A stretch of 64,000 bases of DNA from Ruthenibacterium lactatiformans (GCF_000949455.1 NZ_JXXK01000020.1:1-64000); one strand, 5' to 3'. Positions 52,251 through 61,221 are shown, counted from the first letter of the stretch. Notes: generated by a model from the sequence alone, not told the origin. Translations and numbers: made by a program.

Positions 52251-53333
52251 TCAGGATTTCTGAGAAGGAAGATTCACCTGAAAACAGCTGCCCTGGCCAG
52301 GGGCGCTCTGCACGGTGACGGTACCGCCGTGCAGGGTGACAATTCTATGTACCAGGGCCAGACCCAGGCCGTTGCCCTCGGTTTTATGGGAAGTGTCCCC
52401 CTGGTAGAATCGATCGAAAATATGTCCCTGGGTAACCTGATCCATGCCGGGGCCGCGGTCTGTCACTGCCACCGTCATCCCGTCAGAGGTTTTGCGCAGG
52501 CTCAGGGTCACAATACCTCCTTCGGAGGAAAACTTGGCGGCGTTGTCCAGCAGATTCACCCAGACCTCCTTGAGTAGCCCCTCGTTTCCGATATAGATGC
52601 ACTCGTCGCTTTCGGGGATAAGGACCTCGATGGTGACCTCTTTTTTTGGCCGCCATTTCTTCTCCACGAGCAGGGTACTCTGGCGTAGTTGCTCAGCCAA
52701 AGGGAAAGGGGTGGTGTCGGTGAGAATGGTCTGTGCCTCAACCCGGGAGAGGGCCAGTACGCTGTTGGCCAGTGCGGCCAGCCGCTTGCTCTCCGATGTG
52801 ATGATGTTCAGGTATTCCCGCTGCTCTTCGCGCGGCATTTCCTCATCTTCCAGGAGCAGATCGGCAAAACCGCCGATGGAGGTGATGGGGGTCTTGAACT
52901 CGTGGGAAAAATTGTTGATAAAGTCTTTGCGCAAAATTTCGGTGCCGCCTAGTTCCTCCGCCGCCTTGTTAAAAGCAGTAGTGAACTCTCGCAATTCCAG
53001 CGGGCGCATCCAGCCGGAACAAGCCATGCGCACCGAAAAATCCCCTCCGGCCAGCTGCTGCATGGCGCGTACCATTCCCCGTACGGGGTTCAAGATGACC
53101 TTGCGGATCATAACGACCATGCTGATGCCAATGAGAATGGCCGCCACGTAAATTACAATCATCACCGCGTCGGGACGCAACAGTTCATCCAGTTGAATCC
53201 AATGAAACTGCATAGCCACCCAGGCAGCAGCTGCTGTGAAGCCCAGTACTGTCAACAGAATGAAAAAGAGGTTCAGGGTCAGCAACATGGTCAGGTTGAA
53301 GGTAAACAGCCATTCCTTAATCTTCTTCCACAT
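52251..53333 (-). CDS. Sensor histidine kinase
   Basis: This 360-residue kinase has two membrane helices (about residues 15-38 and 57-75), a HAMP-like linker (NPVRGMVRAMQQLAGGDFSV) and a HisKA domain with the phosphorylated His in NNFSHEFKTPI. An ATPase domain follows with NLLDNAAKFS, DRGPGMD and GNGLGLALV. The short periplasmic loop suggests sensing within the membrane. The ATG ending at 53333 has AGGAG upstream; it overlaps the regulator gene by 17 bases. Confidence 0.93.
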   Translation of the reverse strand: MWKKIKEWLFTFNLTMLLTLNLFFILLTVLGFTAAAAWVAMQFHWIQLDELLRPDAVMIVIYVAAILIGISMVVMIRKVILNPVRGMVRAMQQLAGGDFSVRMACSGWMRPLELREFTTAFNKAAEELGGTEILRKDFINNFSHEFKTPITSIGGFADLLLEDEEMPREEQREYLNIITSESKRLAALANSVLALSRVEAQTILTDTTPFPLAEQLRQSTLLVEKKWRPKKEVTIEVLIPESDECIYIGNEGLLKEVWVNLLDNAAKFSSEGGIVTLSLRKTSDGMTVAVTDRGPGMDQVTQGHIFDRFYQGDTSHKTEGNGLGLALVHRIVTLHGGTVTVQSAPGQGSCFQVNLPSQKS

Positions 53334-54012
53334 AGTCATCTCCTTTTCTCACAGCCCGGTATCCTAAGCTGCGTACCGTTTGAATCTCAAACTCCGGCCA
53401 GTCGAAAAAACGAGTGCGCAGACGGTTGATGTGGACTGTGACCGTCCGCTCGTCAGTCTCTGAATCCAGCCCCCAAATCTCGTCCAGCAACTGCAGACGG
53501 GTGAAGGTGCGGTCTGGGTAGGCCAGCAACTTGTAGAGCAGTTCGAACTCCTTGGGAGGAAGCGAAACCGACTCGTGTCCCCGACGTACTGTCCGAGCGT
53601 CGTAGTCCAATACTGCATCGCCAACCGTGATTTTCCGCTCATCCACAATGTGGGCCCGGCGCAGCAAGGCTTTAATGCGCAACAGCATTTCTTCCTTATC
53701 CACTGGTTTGGTTATGTAGTCATCGGTACCCACCAGAAACCCATGGTGTTTGTCTTCTGGCAAGGCCCGGGCGGTGACCATAAGGATGGGCAACAGGCTG
53801 CCGGATTCCCGGATGGTACGGGTCAGGGCGAAGCCGTCCAGCTTGGGCATCATCACATCACAAAGTAGCAAATCGATCTGGTAGTGGTCCAGCTTGTTCA
53901 GAGCTTCTTCACCGTCAAAGGCGGAGATGGGCTCATACCCGGCCCGGCGCAGGATTGCGCAGAAAAGCCGATTTGTATTGGCGTCATCCTCAGCCACCAA
54001 AATCTTGAACAT
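53317..54012 (-). CDS. OmpR-family response regulator
   Basis: This 231-residue regulator has a receiver domain with phosphoacceptor Asp52 (LLLCDVMMPKLDG) and a Lys in the DDYITKPVD segment. The C-terminal winged helix ends TVTVHINRLRTRFF, then VRSLGYRA. It is the partner of the adjacent kinase. A TATAAT -10 lies upstream on the minus strand. It is divergent from a membrane peptide and two dehydrogenase genes, which are likely targets. Confidence 0.95.
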   Translation of the reverse strand: MFKILVAEDDANTNRLFCAILRRAGYEPISAFDGEEALNKLDHYQIDLLLCDVMMPKLDGFALTRTIRESGSLLPILMVTARALPEDKHHGFLVGTDDYITKPVDKEEMLLRIKALLRRAHIVDERKITVGDAVLDYDARTVRRGHESVSLPPKEFELLYKLLAYPDRTFTRLQLLDEIWGLDSETDERTVTVHINRLRTRFFDWPEFEIQTVRSLGYRAVRKGDDYVEED

Positions 54013-54046
54013 CTGCAGTCCTCCGTTTGTATTTTATCTATTCTTA

Positions 54047-54117
54047 ATTATAGCACGTTCAGTATACGCCACAAATATCAACAAAAGATAAACGTCTTTG
54101 TTGACCATATGTTGACC
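54047..54117. promoter_or_regulatory. Divergent promoter region with OmpR-type direct repeats
   Basis: On the minus strand TATAAT (54047-54052) serves the response regulator operon. GTTGACC occurs at 54100-54106 and 54111-54117, spaced 11 bases, one helical turn, as expected for OmpR-family regulators. The repeats are upstream of the membrane-peptide gene and may also provide its -35. Confidence 0.55.
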
Positions 54118-54190
54118 TGGAAAGTGTATCCTCATAGGCGTTGAAAGAAAGCAATGTTCCAAAACCTAAACCAGATCAGGAGGAAATACT

Positions 54191-54301
54191 ATGCGTAACA
54201 CCCTGTTTAACCCCTGCTGCATCACTGCTTTACTTGTAGGCTGTATCGGTGCTGTTGGTGTTGCCTGCGTTGTTTTATACAGAAAAAAACACCACTGCTG
54301 A
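54191..54301 (+). CDS. Small membrane peptide (36 aa)
   Basis: A short ORF with AGGAGG (54178-54183) seven bases before its ATG encodes MRNTLFNPCC, one hydrophobic helix (ITALLVGCIGAVGVACVVLY) and the basic tail RKKHHC. Four Cys and the positive tail suggest a single-pass membrane peptide facing inwards. It is first after the OmpR-type repeats and 22 bases before the dehydrogenase gene. It may be a feedback partner of the kinase, which is inferred only from position. Confidence 0.65.
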   Translation: MRNTLFNPCCITALLVGCIGAVGVACVVLYRKKHHC

Positions 54302-54323
54302 GAAATGTAAGGAGGAACTCACC

Positions 54324-55385
54324 ATGAAAACCATCAGTAATCAGAAAACCGATTCGTCCATCTATCTTGTTACCGGAGCCGCCGGTTTTTTGGGCGGTAC
54401 GGTCTGCCGTCAACTGGTAGCCCGAGGAGATCGGGTTCGGGCCTTCGTTCTACCGGGAGACAAGGCTGAGCAGTATGTCCCCGTCCAGGCAGAAATCTGT
54501 GAAGGCGATCTCACCGACCCGGTGTCATTGGAGCGCTTTTTCGACGTGGAACCAGATGTGACTATCAACGTCATCCACTGCGCTTCCATTGTTACTGTGA
54601 ATCCTGATTACAGCCAGAAGGTCATGGACGTAAACGTGGGCGGCACCCAAAATATCATTGAACGCTGCCTGAAGGCCGAGACCTTTGGCAAGTTGGTCTA
54701 TGTCAGTTCTACCGGCGCCATCCCTGAACTGCCCAAGGGACAAAAAATTACCGAGGTGGACCAATTTGAGCCGGAAAAGACTCCAGACCGGGTCCGGGGC
54801 TGTTACAGCCAGAGTAAAGCCCTGGCGACCCAGGCGGTGCTGGATGCCGTGCATGTGAAGGGTCTGAATGCCTGTGTGGTCCACCCTTCCGGGATCATGG
54901 GGCCCGAGGACTATGCGATGGGTGAGACTACTGGCACTATGGTCAAGATCATCAATGGTGAGATGCCGATGGGAATCGACGGTACCTTCAACCTCTGTGA
55001 TGTGCGGGACCTGGCCGCGGGCTGTATCGCAGCCGTGGACAAGGGGCGCAAGGGGGAATGCTACATTCTGGGCAACAAGGAAGTCCGGTTCAAAGACTTT
55101 GCCAAGCTGGTGGCAGAAGAGGCGGAGTGCAAGGCCCCCCGCCTGTTCCTACCCTGCGGGGTAGCCAACTTTGTGGCGGGTATTACCGAAAAAAAGGCCA
55201 AAAAGACTGGCGAAAAGCCGCTGCTGACAACCTTCTCCATCTACAATCTGGCCCGCAATAATGACTTCGATTCCTCCAAGGCTCAGCGGGAGCTGGGTTA
55301 CCATACCCGTAGCTACCGGGAAACCATGCACGATGAGATCGCCTGGCTGAAAGCAACGGGCAAAATTGGCGCCGTGCGGGTGTGA
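54324..55385 (+). CDS. NAD-dependent epimerase/dehydratase-like (extended SDR)
   Basis: This 353-residue protein has VTGAAGFLGGTV for NAD binding, STGAIPE, and a YSQSK catalytic pair (Tyr and Lys), giving an extended short-chain dehydrogenase. The pattern resembles dihydroflavonol-4-reductase-like or 3-beta-hydroxysteroid dehydrogenase-like enzymes. AAGGAGG precedes ATG 54324. The second dehydrogenase follows within 14 bases, so they form one operon under the two-component system. Substrate unknown. Confidence 0.88.
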   Translation: MKTISNQKTDSSIYLVTGAAGFLGGTVCRQLVARGDRVRAFVLPGDKAEQYVPVQAEICEGDLTDPVSLERFFDVEPDVTINVIHCASIVTVNPDYSQKVMDVNVGGTQNIIERCLKAETFGKLVYVSSTGAIPELPKGQKITEVDQFEPEKTPDRVRGCYSQSKALATQAVLDAVHVKGLNACVVHPSGIMGPEDYAMGETTGTMVKIINGEMPMGIDGTFNLCDVRDLAAGCIAAVDKGRKGECYILGNKEVRFKDFAKLVAEEAECKAPRLFLPCGVANFVAGITEKKAKKTGEKPLLTTFSIYNLARNNDFDSSKAQRELGYHTRSYRETMHDEIAWLKATGKIGAVRV

Positions 55386-55398
55386 AAGGACGAGCACC

Positions 55399-56235
55399 AT
55401 GGAAAAAATCAACAAGAAAATCTGTGTCATCACCGGCGGCAGCAGTGGGATCGGTCTGGCCACAGCATTTCGTATGGGGCGCAAGGGCTATACCCTGGTG
55501 CTGGCTGCCCGTACGCCGGCAAAGATGGAGAAGGCGATTGCCCGCTTGAAAGAAGAACAACTTGAGGTTACAGCCTGCCGCTGTGACATCAGTGACTGGG
55601 AGAGTGTACAGAAAATGGCTGCCTACGCTCAGAGCCTCGGAGAGGTGAGCATTGTGCTGCACATTGCGGGCATGAGTCCCCACATGGGGAATGCGGAAGC
55701 AATCATGCGGGGCAACGCTTTGGGAACCGTACACATCCATGATGCGTTTTACCCCATTTTGGCACGAGGGGGATGTCTGGTGGATACTTCTTCCATGTCT
55801 GCATACCTGACGCCAGAGTTTATCATGCCCAAGAAAGCATTTCCCCTGGCCTCTACCGACCGAGACGCATTCTTGCGCAAAATGGTGGCTCGGGTGAATC
55901 TGCTTCCCCCCAAAAGCCGGGCTGGTGCGGCCTACGCCATCAGCAAGTATTTTGTTATTCAGTATGCCAAAAAAGAAGCTGCTCGCTTTGGCAAACGTGG
56001 AGTACGGGTACTTTCTATCACACCGGGCAACTTTGATACCCCCATGGGTGAACTGGAAAAAGAGGAGGCGGCAAACTACCTGAGATACAACGCAATCCAA
56101 CGGCTGGGGCGTCCTGATGAGATCGCTGCCCTGTTCGCTGCCGTTAGCGATCCGGAGATGGGCTATCTGACAGGATGTGATATCCTCTGCGATGGAGGCT
56201 GCATCGCTGGGGGCGCCAAAGCCCTGGGAGGGTGA
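55399..56235 (+). CDS. Classical short-chain dehydrogenase
   Basis: This 278-residue SDR has the TGGSSGIGLA cofactor loop, HIAGMSPH in place of the usual NAG motif, and an AYAISKYF catalytic Tyr-Lys pair. The C-terminal PGNFDTPMGELE and GCDILCDGGCIAGG are family typical. ATG 55399 follows AAAGGA; it is coupled to the upstream dehydrogenase. Substrate unknown; steroid or bile-acid type substrates are possible in gut bacteria. Confidence 0.88.
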   Translation: MEKINKKICVITGGSSGIGLATAFRMGRKGYTLVLAARTPAKMEKAIARLKEEQLEVTACRCDISDWESVQKMAAYAQSLGEVSIVLHIAGMSPHMGNAEAIMRGNALGTVHIHDAFYPILARGGCLVDTSSMSAYLTPEFIMPKKAFPLASTDRDAFLRKMVARVNLLPPKSRAGAAYAISKYFVIQYAKKEAARFGKRGVRVLSITPGNFDTPMGELEKEEAANYLRYNAIQRLGRPDEIAALFAAVSDPEMGYLTGCDILCDGGCIAGGAKALGG

Positions 56236-56375
56236 GAGCTTTGCCCGGAAAAATGGATGGCAAACCGGAAAAAAATATTTTGTTCACATGAATAACACAG
56301 ATGTCCTTTTTATGAGCAGCAAAACAACCGCTCATAAGCAAGAAAAATCATGAAAATGAAAAGGTGGTTTTAAAT

Positions 56376-56872
56376 ATGGAACAGACCGTTTACACACAGC
56401 AGAGGCAGCAGGCATATCAGCAGATTCTGGAGGAAATCAAGGTCAATGCCAAAAGGCGGAACGACTTTGAAAACGCGATCACGGAGCACATTTATCGGTG
56501 GTGGGCTCAGTGGAAACCGGACTATGAAGGGTGGCTGCAATGTGCGGACAGTCTCTATGCAAGGGAGGCTGTGATCGATGCCATTGGACAAGAACCTCAA
56601 CGGTATGCCGATTACCGTCGATCCATGAAGGGGCAACGAGACGCCTTCGATATGGATATGGGGCCGATTCAGACTTTTGTGGTGGAAGGGAACACGGTTG
56701 CTTTCAATTACCGGATGTATATGACGCCGAAGATGGATATGGGGGCGTTGAAAAAGGAAAAACCGTGGTGTTAAAGGTGTCTGAATTCAACACATTTGAT
56801 AACGTGGACGGGTACGAAGAACCCATGGTGACGCATCTGCAGCTGCTGGCAACGGGTTTGCCAAACAGGTAA
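56376..56872 (+). pseudogene. NTF2/SnoaL-like gene with a frameshift
   Basis: Residues 1-126 (YQQILEEIKVNAKRRNDFEN, then TFVVEGNTVAFNYRMYMTPK) look like a SnoaL/NTF2-like domain. The frame ends at TAA 56772-56774, but the +1 frame continues sensibly as TVVLKVSEFNTFDNVDGYEE to a stop at 56870-56872. The shift falls at a GGGGG run near 56731-56735; one more G restores the frame. AAGGTGG precedes ATG 56376. It could be true decay, a sequencing error or a slippage-controlled gene. Confidence 0.7.
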
Positions 56873-57087
56873 TGGCTCGGACAGCTTTGTGCGGATGTCC
56901 CTTTGACGGATCAGCGGCCCTTCCGGAACTGCGTCGCGAGGCTCTCTTAAAAAAGCGGACGCGAAGATAGATTGAAAAAACGCCTGTGAAATTTTTCGGC
57001 AAAAGACGGGACGACCGCTAAAGTTGGACCCTTTTTCTTAGCAGGAAACAACAAGGGATAAAACATTTCCGGGGTCCATGTTGCCCG

Positions 57088-57489
57088 CTAAGTAATCTCT
57101 ACTTTACCCCTGGGGTAAGCCTTATTGGCGGAAAATATCTTTAGCGACAGCCATACATACTCCGCGATGGAAGTGCTTGCTGTTTCCAGCTGCTTGCCTG
57201 AGCACATGTCCTGCCACTCTTCATCGCTCGCCTGGTATTTTTCTGGGCCATAGGCACAATCCACCATGCAGGTGAACCGGCTAGTAATCCGTGCACCTAC
57301 AGGGGAGCGAGGAAGCCGGAAATTGGTCATGACGAAGAACAACTTGCCCTGACCTTCTACCGTAAAAGACTAGGAAATCTGGATGTTGAAGGAGGAGAGG
57401 CTCTCGTCGTTTATATGGAAATTTCCTGCGCTCTCAAGGGAGTCTCCTAGGCGTAAGGCGAATGTAGGCCGGAATACCTGTGGGATCAT
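57088..57489 (-). pseudogene. Minus-strand gene interrupted by one in-frame TAG
   Basis: Reading from the ATG ending at 57489, the frame encodes MIPQVFRPTFALRLGDSLES and continues to NIQIS, a TAG at 57370-57372, then SFTVEGQGKLFFVMTNFRLP and on to the stop at 57088. Apart from that amber codon, 132 codons are open and look coherent. I do not recognise the family. It lies in a zone of decayed genes. Confidence 0.55.
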
Positions 57490-57559
57490 TCCAGCTGTAT
57501 ATGCATGCGGTTTGGGGAAAGAACCCGGCAGACTATGACCTTGTGGCCGATGTTAAAGT

Positions 57560-57747
57560 AGAGATATCCTTTACCAGTATCTGGACTCTTCTACAAGAGT
57601 GATGACGGTGCAGTAATTACAGGTAAAAAGAAAATCACTTCCGATACGCTACTCGGTTACTATGCGGTTGAGTTTGAAGCCTTGTGGCGGGCGGTGTTTA
57701 GTGGAAAGATAGATGAAAACGTGAAGATGTTACGGGCGATGATGTAA
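57560..57747 (+). pseudogene. Fragment of an unidentified gene
   Basis: An open stretch ending at TAA 57745-57747 encodes FYKSDDGAVITGKKKITSDT and GYYAVEFEALWRAVFSGKID. It has no start codon or ribosome site, and another frame just upstream (HAVWGKNPADYDLVADVKV) looks like a piece of the same gene. It is taken as a broken remnant of unknown family. Confidence 0.4.
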
Positions 57748-57829
57748 CATAATCCAAAAGGAAAAGTCTATTGAATGAAGTAAAACAAACTGCTAGAAGC
57801 AGGTTACACAGCAACATATATGTAAAGAA

Positions 57830-57867
57830 GGGTGTTGGCCACATTGTGGCCAGCACTCTTTTTTGTT
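57830..57867 (+). terminator. Intrinsic terminator at the end of the decay zone
   Basis: GTGTTGGCCAC and GTGGCCAGCAC pair over a short A-T loop with one G-U pair, followed by TCTTTTTTG. It closes whatever transcription enters from the metabolic island and precedes the recombination module. Confidence 0.85.
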
Positions 57868-58077
57868 TCGACAATATATTATAAAAAACACCATCTTTCG
57901 AAAATTATCGACTTGCAGACTTGCGTTGATAGTACCGGAGGGCGGCGTTTTTTATTGCTGTGTCTGCAGAAGGCAACTTCTTTTGATGAAATATAAATTT
58001 TTTATTTAAATGTATCAAAAGTTGTTAGGTTTAGGCGATAAGATACCCCCATAGCAAAGGAAGGGAGGGAAACCGCG

Positions 58078-58398
58078 GTGCGGCCGAATGAACGGCGCAG
58101 GAAAATCCTTGAATTGATGAATCTGCGTCGGTATGACACCATGCAACATCTGGCCGAAGAGTTCGGCGTATCGCGGATGACGATCTATAGGGACTTCCTT
58201 ACTCTTGCCGAGGAGTATCCGTTTATTCATACGATCGGTCGTAGCGGGGGTGTTTCTCTGCCAGATGGATATTACTTAAGCAGAAAGTATCTAAGTCCTG
58301 ATCAGGCAGATGCTATTCGGAGAAATCTGAACAATGTCACTGCCCAAGATCGTGAAATATTCCAAAGTATCCTGAACGACTTTGCTTGGTCTGAGTAA
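58078..58398 (+). CDS. DeoR-type helix-turn-helix regulator (short)
   Basis: This 106-residue protein has a DeoR-like winged helix (ERRRKILELMNLRRYDTMQH, then LAEEFGVSRMTIYRDF) and a short C-terminal helix region, but lacks the sugar-phosphate domain of full DeoR proteins. GTG 58078 follows GGGAGGG. It begins the recombination end of the element, just before the structured non-coding segment and the helicase, and may control excision genes. Confidence 0.82.
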   Translation: MRPNERRRKILELMNLRRYDTMQHLAEEFGVSRMTIYRDFLTLAEEYPFIHTIGRSGGVSLPDGYYLSRKYLSPDQADAIRRNLNNVTAQDREIFQSILNDFAWSE

Positions 58399-58835
58399 TC
58401 AGATCGCACCTTGACAACTGAATACCCAGCACGGAGGCACGTTCCCGGAGCAGGAAGCGTGATCAGAGAAGCGCCATGACGTAAAATCAGCACCCAGCAA
58501 GAGGGACAAGATTGTACTGAGCGATCCATTCTACTGAAAAAGCAGCGAAAACTGCTTCGCCATGATCTGCAAGGGAGATAATGATACGCCTGTTGCCCCG
58601 CACGTCAGACGGGGTGGCCGACCTTGGGTTGAAATCCTTAGACCCTTGGAACACCAGTGAAAGCTGCGCAAGCGGCTTGCCGAACGAAAGTGAACCGTGT
58701 TCCCGGATGCCAGGGGGCGAGCTGCAAATATGGCATTTCTGCATGTTATTCTCTTTTCCTGAACATCAACAGCCCCATGTGTTGATGTCGAACCCGTGCG
58801 GCGCAGTGCAAGCCACTGCGCCGTATTATTTTGCC
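58399..58835 (+). ncRNA. Candidate structured non-coding RNA
   Basis: No coding frame is convincing across this 437-base gap. It can form many local helices: CACGTTCC with GGAAGCGTG (58438-58461), AAGCAG/CTGCTT (58540-58557), CCCCG/CGGGG (58596-58614), CAAG/CTTG (58669-58679), TGCCA/TGGCA (58708-58735), ACATCAAC/GTTGATGT (58763-58788), and a perfect ten-base stem CGGCGCAGTG/CACTGCGCCG (58799-58823) followed by TATTATTTTG, which looks like a terminator. This could be an independent RNA or a long leader of the helicase gene. The promoter was not found; TTGACA at 58411 has no good -10. Confidence 0.5.
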
Positions 58836-58861
58836 ATCAACTCAAACGAGGAGATGATTCT

Positions 58862-60883
58862 ATGACAAACCCGGAAACCGGTTACGAGAAAGCCCACCGA
58901 CAGGTAGAACAGATTTTCCGGCAGTTTTTTCCAGCCAGAGGAATGATCACACGCGAAGGCCAGATCCGTCTGTGCCACATGATGCTGGACGCCCTGTTTG
59001 GCCTGGATGTGGCCCTGTGTGACGCCGGTGTGGGACTGGGAAAGACCTATGCCTACCTGGTTGCCTGCGTGCTGTGGCAGCTGCAAAGGCCACGACAGAT
59101 GCAGCGCCCAGTGGTGATTTCCACCGCCAGTGTCGCCCTTCAAAGCGCTATTCTCACAGAGTACATACCGTTTTTATCGGATGTTTTAATACAAAATGGA
59201 TACATCCAGAAACCTATTTGTGCTGTACTGCGAAAAGGAAAAGAACGCTTTGCTTGTGATAGGCGGCTCTTGATTCGACAAAAGCAGATCGGTATTCGTG
59301 GCGAACGGTTCCGCAGGAGGGCCGCCGCATTGCGTGCTGCCAACCAATGCCTGGACCTGGATCTTTTGCCGGAAATATCCCGTCATGATCGCCGTCTGAT
59401 CTGTGTGCCAGAGCATTGCAGCCGCAGCTGCATCTTGTACTCTGATTGCCGGTATCGACAGTATTTAAAAGATTCTAACGGTACTTCGGTTACCATTCAG
59501 GTCTGCAATCACAATTACCTGCTGGCAGACGCAGCCCACCGGCAAAACGGATGGAAGCCTTTGCTGAAAGATTATCAGGCACTGGTCATCGATGAGGCCC
59601 ATAAACTGCCGGAAACAGTTCGTCAAATGAACACCCGGCGGATTCGTTCGTCAGACTTGCTTCGTTTTGAAAAAATACTGACCACCAGCCATTGCACATT
59701 GGGAGCCCAGAAGCTCCGTGGTGCAAGGATGGCGTTCCTGAAAGCATTTGCGCTTGCAGAGAACGAATCGAAAAGGGAAAAATCATTTTGCTTGACAGAT
59801 GAACGATCCGCCTCCTTGCAGCATTTGGACAAAGCAATTCAGGAAATCCTCAAGCTGGAGAACAAGGAGGTACCGCCCGTTTTGAGCAACAAACTGAGTG
59901 ATGTTCAAGAACTCGTTCCACTCTTCTTTCGCAGCGATATGACCTTTGTTCGCTATGTGGAATACCATCAGGAAAATGGGGACCTGGCCATTGATCTGTG
60001 TGCAGTGCCTTTCGATCTGCCCCGGTGCGTCTATGACGCGCTCTGGAGGGAGCATAAGCCTGCCATCCTTACATCAGGGACCCTGGCAGTGGGGGAGGAT
60101 TTCACCCATACGGAACAGCAATTCGGGTTGGATCGAGGAACATCATTGCGCACACTGCGCATCGTATCTCCATTTAGATACGAAGAAAACTGTTTGCTTT
60201 ATTTTCCAGCGACACACAGAAAGAAGGTCCCTTCCAAACAGAATACGGACCGCGTGGCCCATCAGATCCAGGATCTGATCAACACCGCCAACGGACACAC
60301 GTTGGTGCTGTTCACTTCCTACGATCAGATGGGCCGTGTTTATGAAAAACTGAAAGATAAGTTCCCGGTGCCTGTACTGCAGGCGCAGCGCAACCCTCAG
60401 ATCTATCTGGAACGCTTCAAACAACTTCCCAACGCCGTCCTGTTCGCCAGTGGAGCCTGTTGGGAAGGCGTTGATTTCCCCGGGGACATGGTCTCCTTGC
60501 TCATCATTGTGAAGCTGCCATTTCAGGTACCAGACCCACTGGGAGAGGCCATGCGAAAGCAATACGGCAATCTTCACAGTTACATCCAGACTGAGATCGT
60601 GCCCGAAATGCAGATCAAGCTGCGTCAGGGGTTTGGCCGTGCCATCCGCACTGAAACGGATAGCTGTGTGGTGGCAATCCTCGACCCTCGTGCGGCCCCA
60701 GGCGGGCGCTACCATCGGGCAGTGCTGGACGCATTGCCGGAAATGCCGGTTTCGGACAAACTAACAGATATCCAGAGCTTTTTACAATCAAAGAAAAATC
60801 CCAGTTATTTCGAGCCCCGATTCCCTAAGGAGGTTGATTTTCATGAGGGCAATTTGCTTCATCCAGGAAGTCAGAAACAGTGA
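58862..60883 (+). CDS. DinG/XPD-like superfamily 2 helicase
   Basis: This 673-residue ATP-dependent DNA helicase has Walker A AGVGLGKT (55-62), a DEAH box at 244-247 and a late GFGRAIRTETD motif VI. Cysteines around CVPEHCSRSCILYSDC (about 181-196) plus an earlier ERFAC fit the Fe-S domain of DinG/XPD helicases. GAGGAG precedes ATG 58862. Helicases of this type sit next to recombinases on several clostridial ICEs. Its last 41 bases overlap the next gene. Confidence 0.88.
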   Translation: MTNPETGYEKAHRQVEQIFRQFFPARGMITREGQIRLCHMMLDALFGLDVALCDAGVGLGKTYAYLVACVLWQLQRPRQMQRPVVISTASVALQSAILTEYIPFLSDVLIQNGYIQKPICAVLRKGKERFACDRRLLIRQKQIGIRGERFRRRAAALRAANQCLDLDLLPEISRHDRRLICVPEHCSRSCILYSDCRYRQYLKDSNGTSVTIQVCNHNYLLADAAHRQNGWKPLLKDYQALVIDEAHKLPETVRQMNTRRIRSSDLLRFEKILTTSHCTLGAQKLRGARMAFLKAFALAENESKREKSFCLTDERSASLQHLDKAIQEILKLENKEVPPVLSNKLSDVQELVPLFFRSDMTFVRYVEYHQENGDLAIDLCAVPFDLPRCVYDALWREHKPAILTSGTLAVGEDFTHTEQQFGLDRGTSLRTLRIVSPFRYEENCLLYFPATHRKKVPSKQNTDRVAHQIQDLINTANGHTLVLFTSYDQMGRVYEKLKDKFPVPVLQAQRNPQIYLERFKQLPNAVLFASGACWEGVDFPGDMVSLLIIVKLPFQVPDPLGEAMRKQYGNLHSYIQTEIVPEMQIKLRQGFGRAIRTETDSCVVAILDPRAAPGGRYHRAVLDALPEMPVSDKLTDIQSFLQSKKNPSYFEPRFPKEVDFHEGNLLHPGSQKQ

Positions 60884-61220
60884 TCTCACCTTGCGGCAAC
60901 AGATTCTGGTCTGCCGTAAAGCACTTCGTAAGCTGCGCTGGCCTTGCGTACAGGAGTTGTACGCTCAGGCAGGAACCGAAGAACAACCGCTGACGCTGCG
61001 CCCTGGGGTAATGGATTTACTTCACGCAGCTGCAAACGATGAGGTAGACGTTTTGATCGTGGTGGATATCAACCATTTACATTGTGGCCGACCCGAACTG
61101 GAAGGGTTGCTCGCATCTTTGCTGCAGTATGGTGTGCACACTTTCGGTGTCCAGTGCGGTTGGATCGAGCCGGGGGGCCGACACTGGATGGTTCTTCCGA
61201 ATTACGATTCGGAGGTGTGA
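60843..61220 (+). CDS. Resolvase-domain-like protein without the catalytic serine
   Basis: This 125-residue protein resembles the N-terminal catalytic domain of serine recombinases: RAICFIQEVRNSDLTLRQQ takes the place of the usual Y-x-R-x-S opening, and VDVLIVVDINHLHCGRPELE matches the middle strand and helix. The catalytic Ser and Arg are absent, so it cannot cleave DNA in the usual way. AAGGAGG lies eight bases before ATG 60843. It overlaps the helicase gene and is followed by a second resolvase-like gene. Confidence 0.7.
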   Translation: MRAICFIQEVRNSDLTLRQQILVCRKALRKLRWPCVQELYAQAGTEEQPLTLRPGVMDLLHAAANDEVDVLIVVDINHLHCGRPELEGLLASLLQYGVHTFGVQCGWIEPGGRHWMVLPNYDSEV

Positions 61221-61221
61221 G

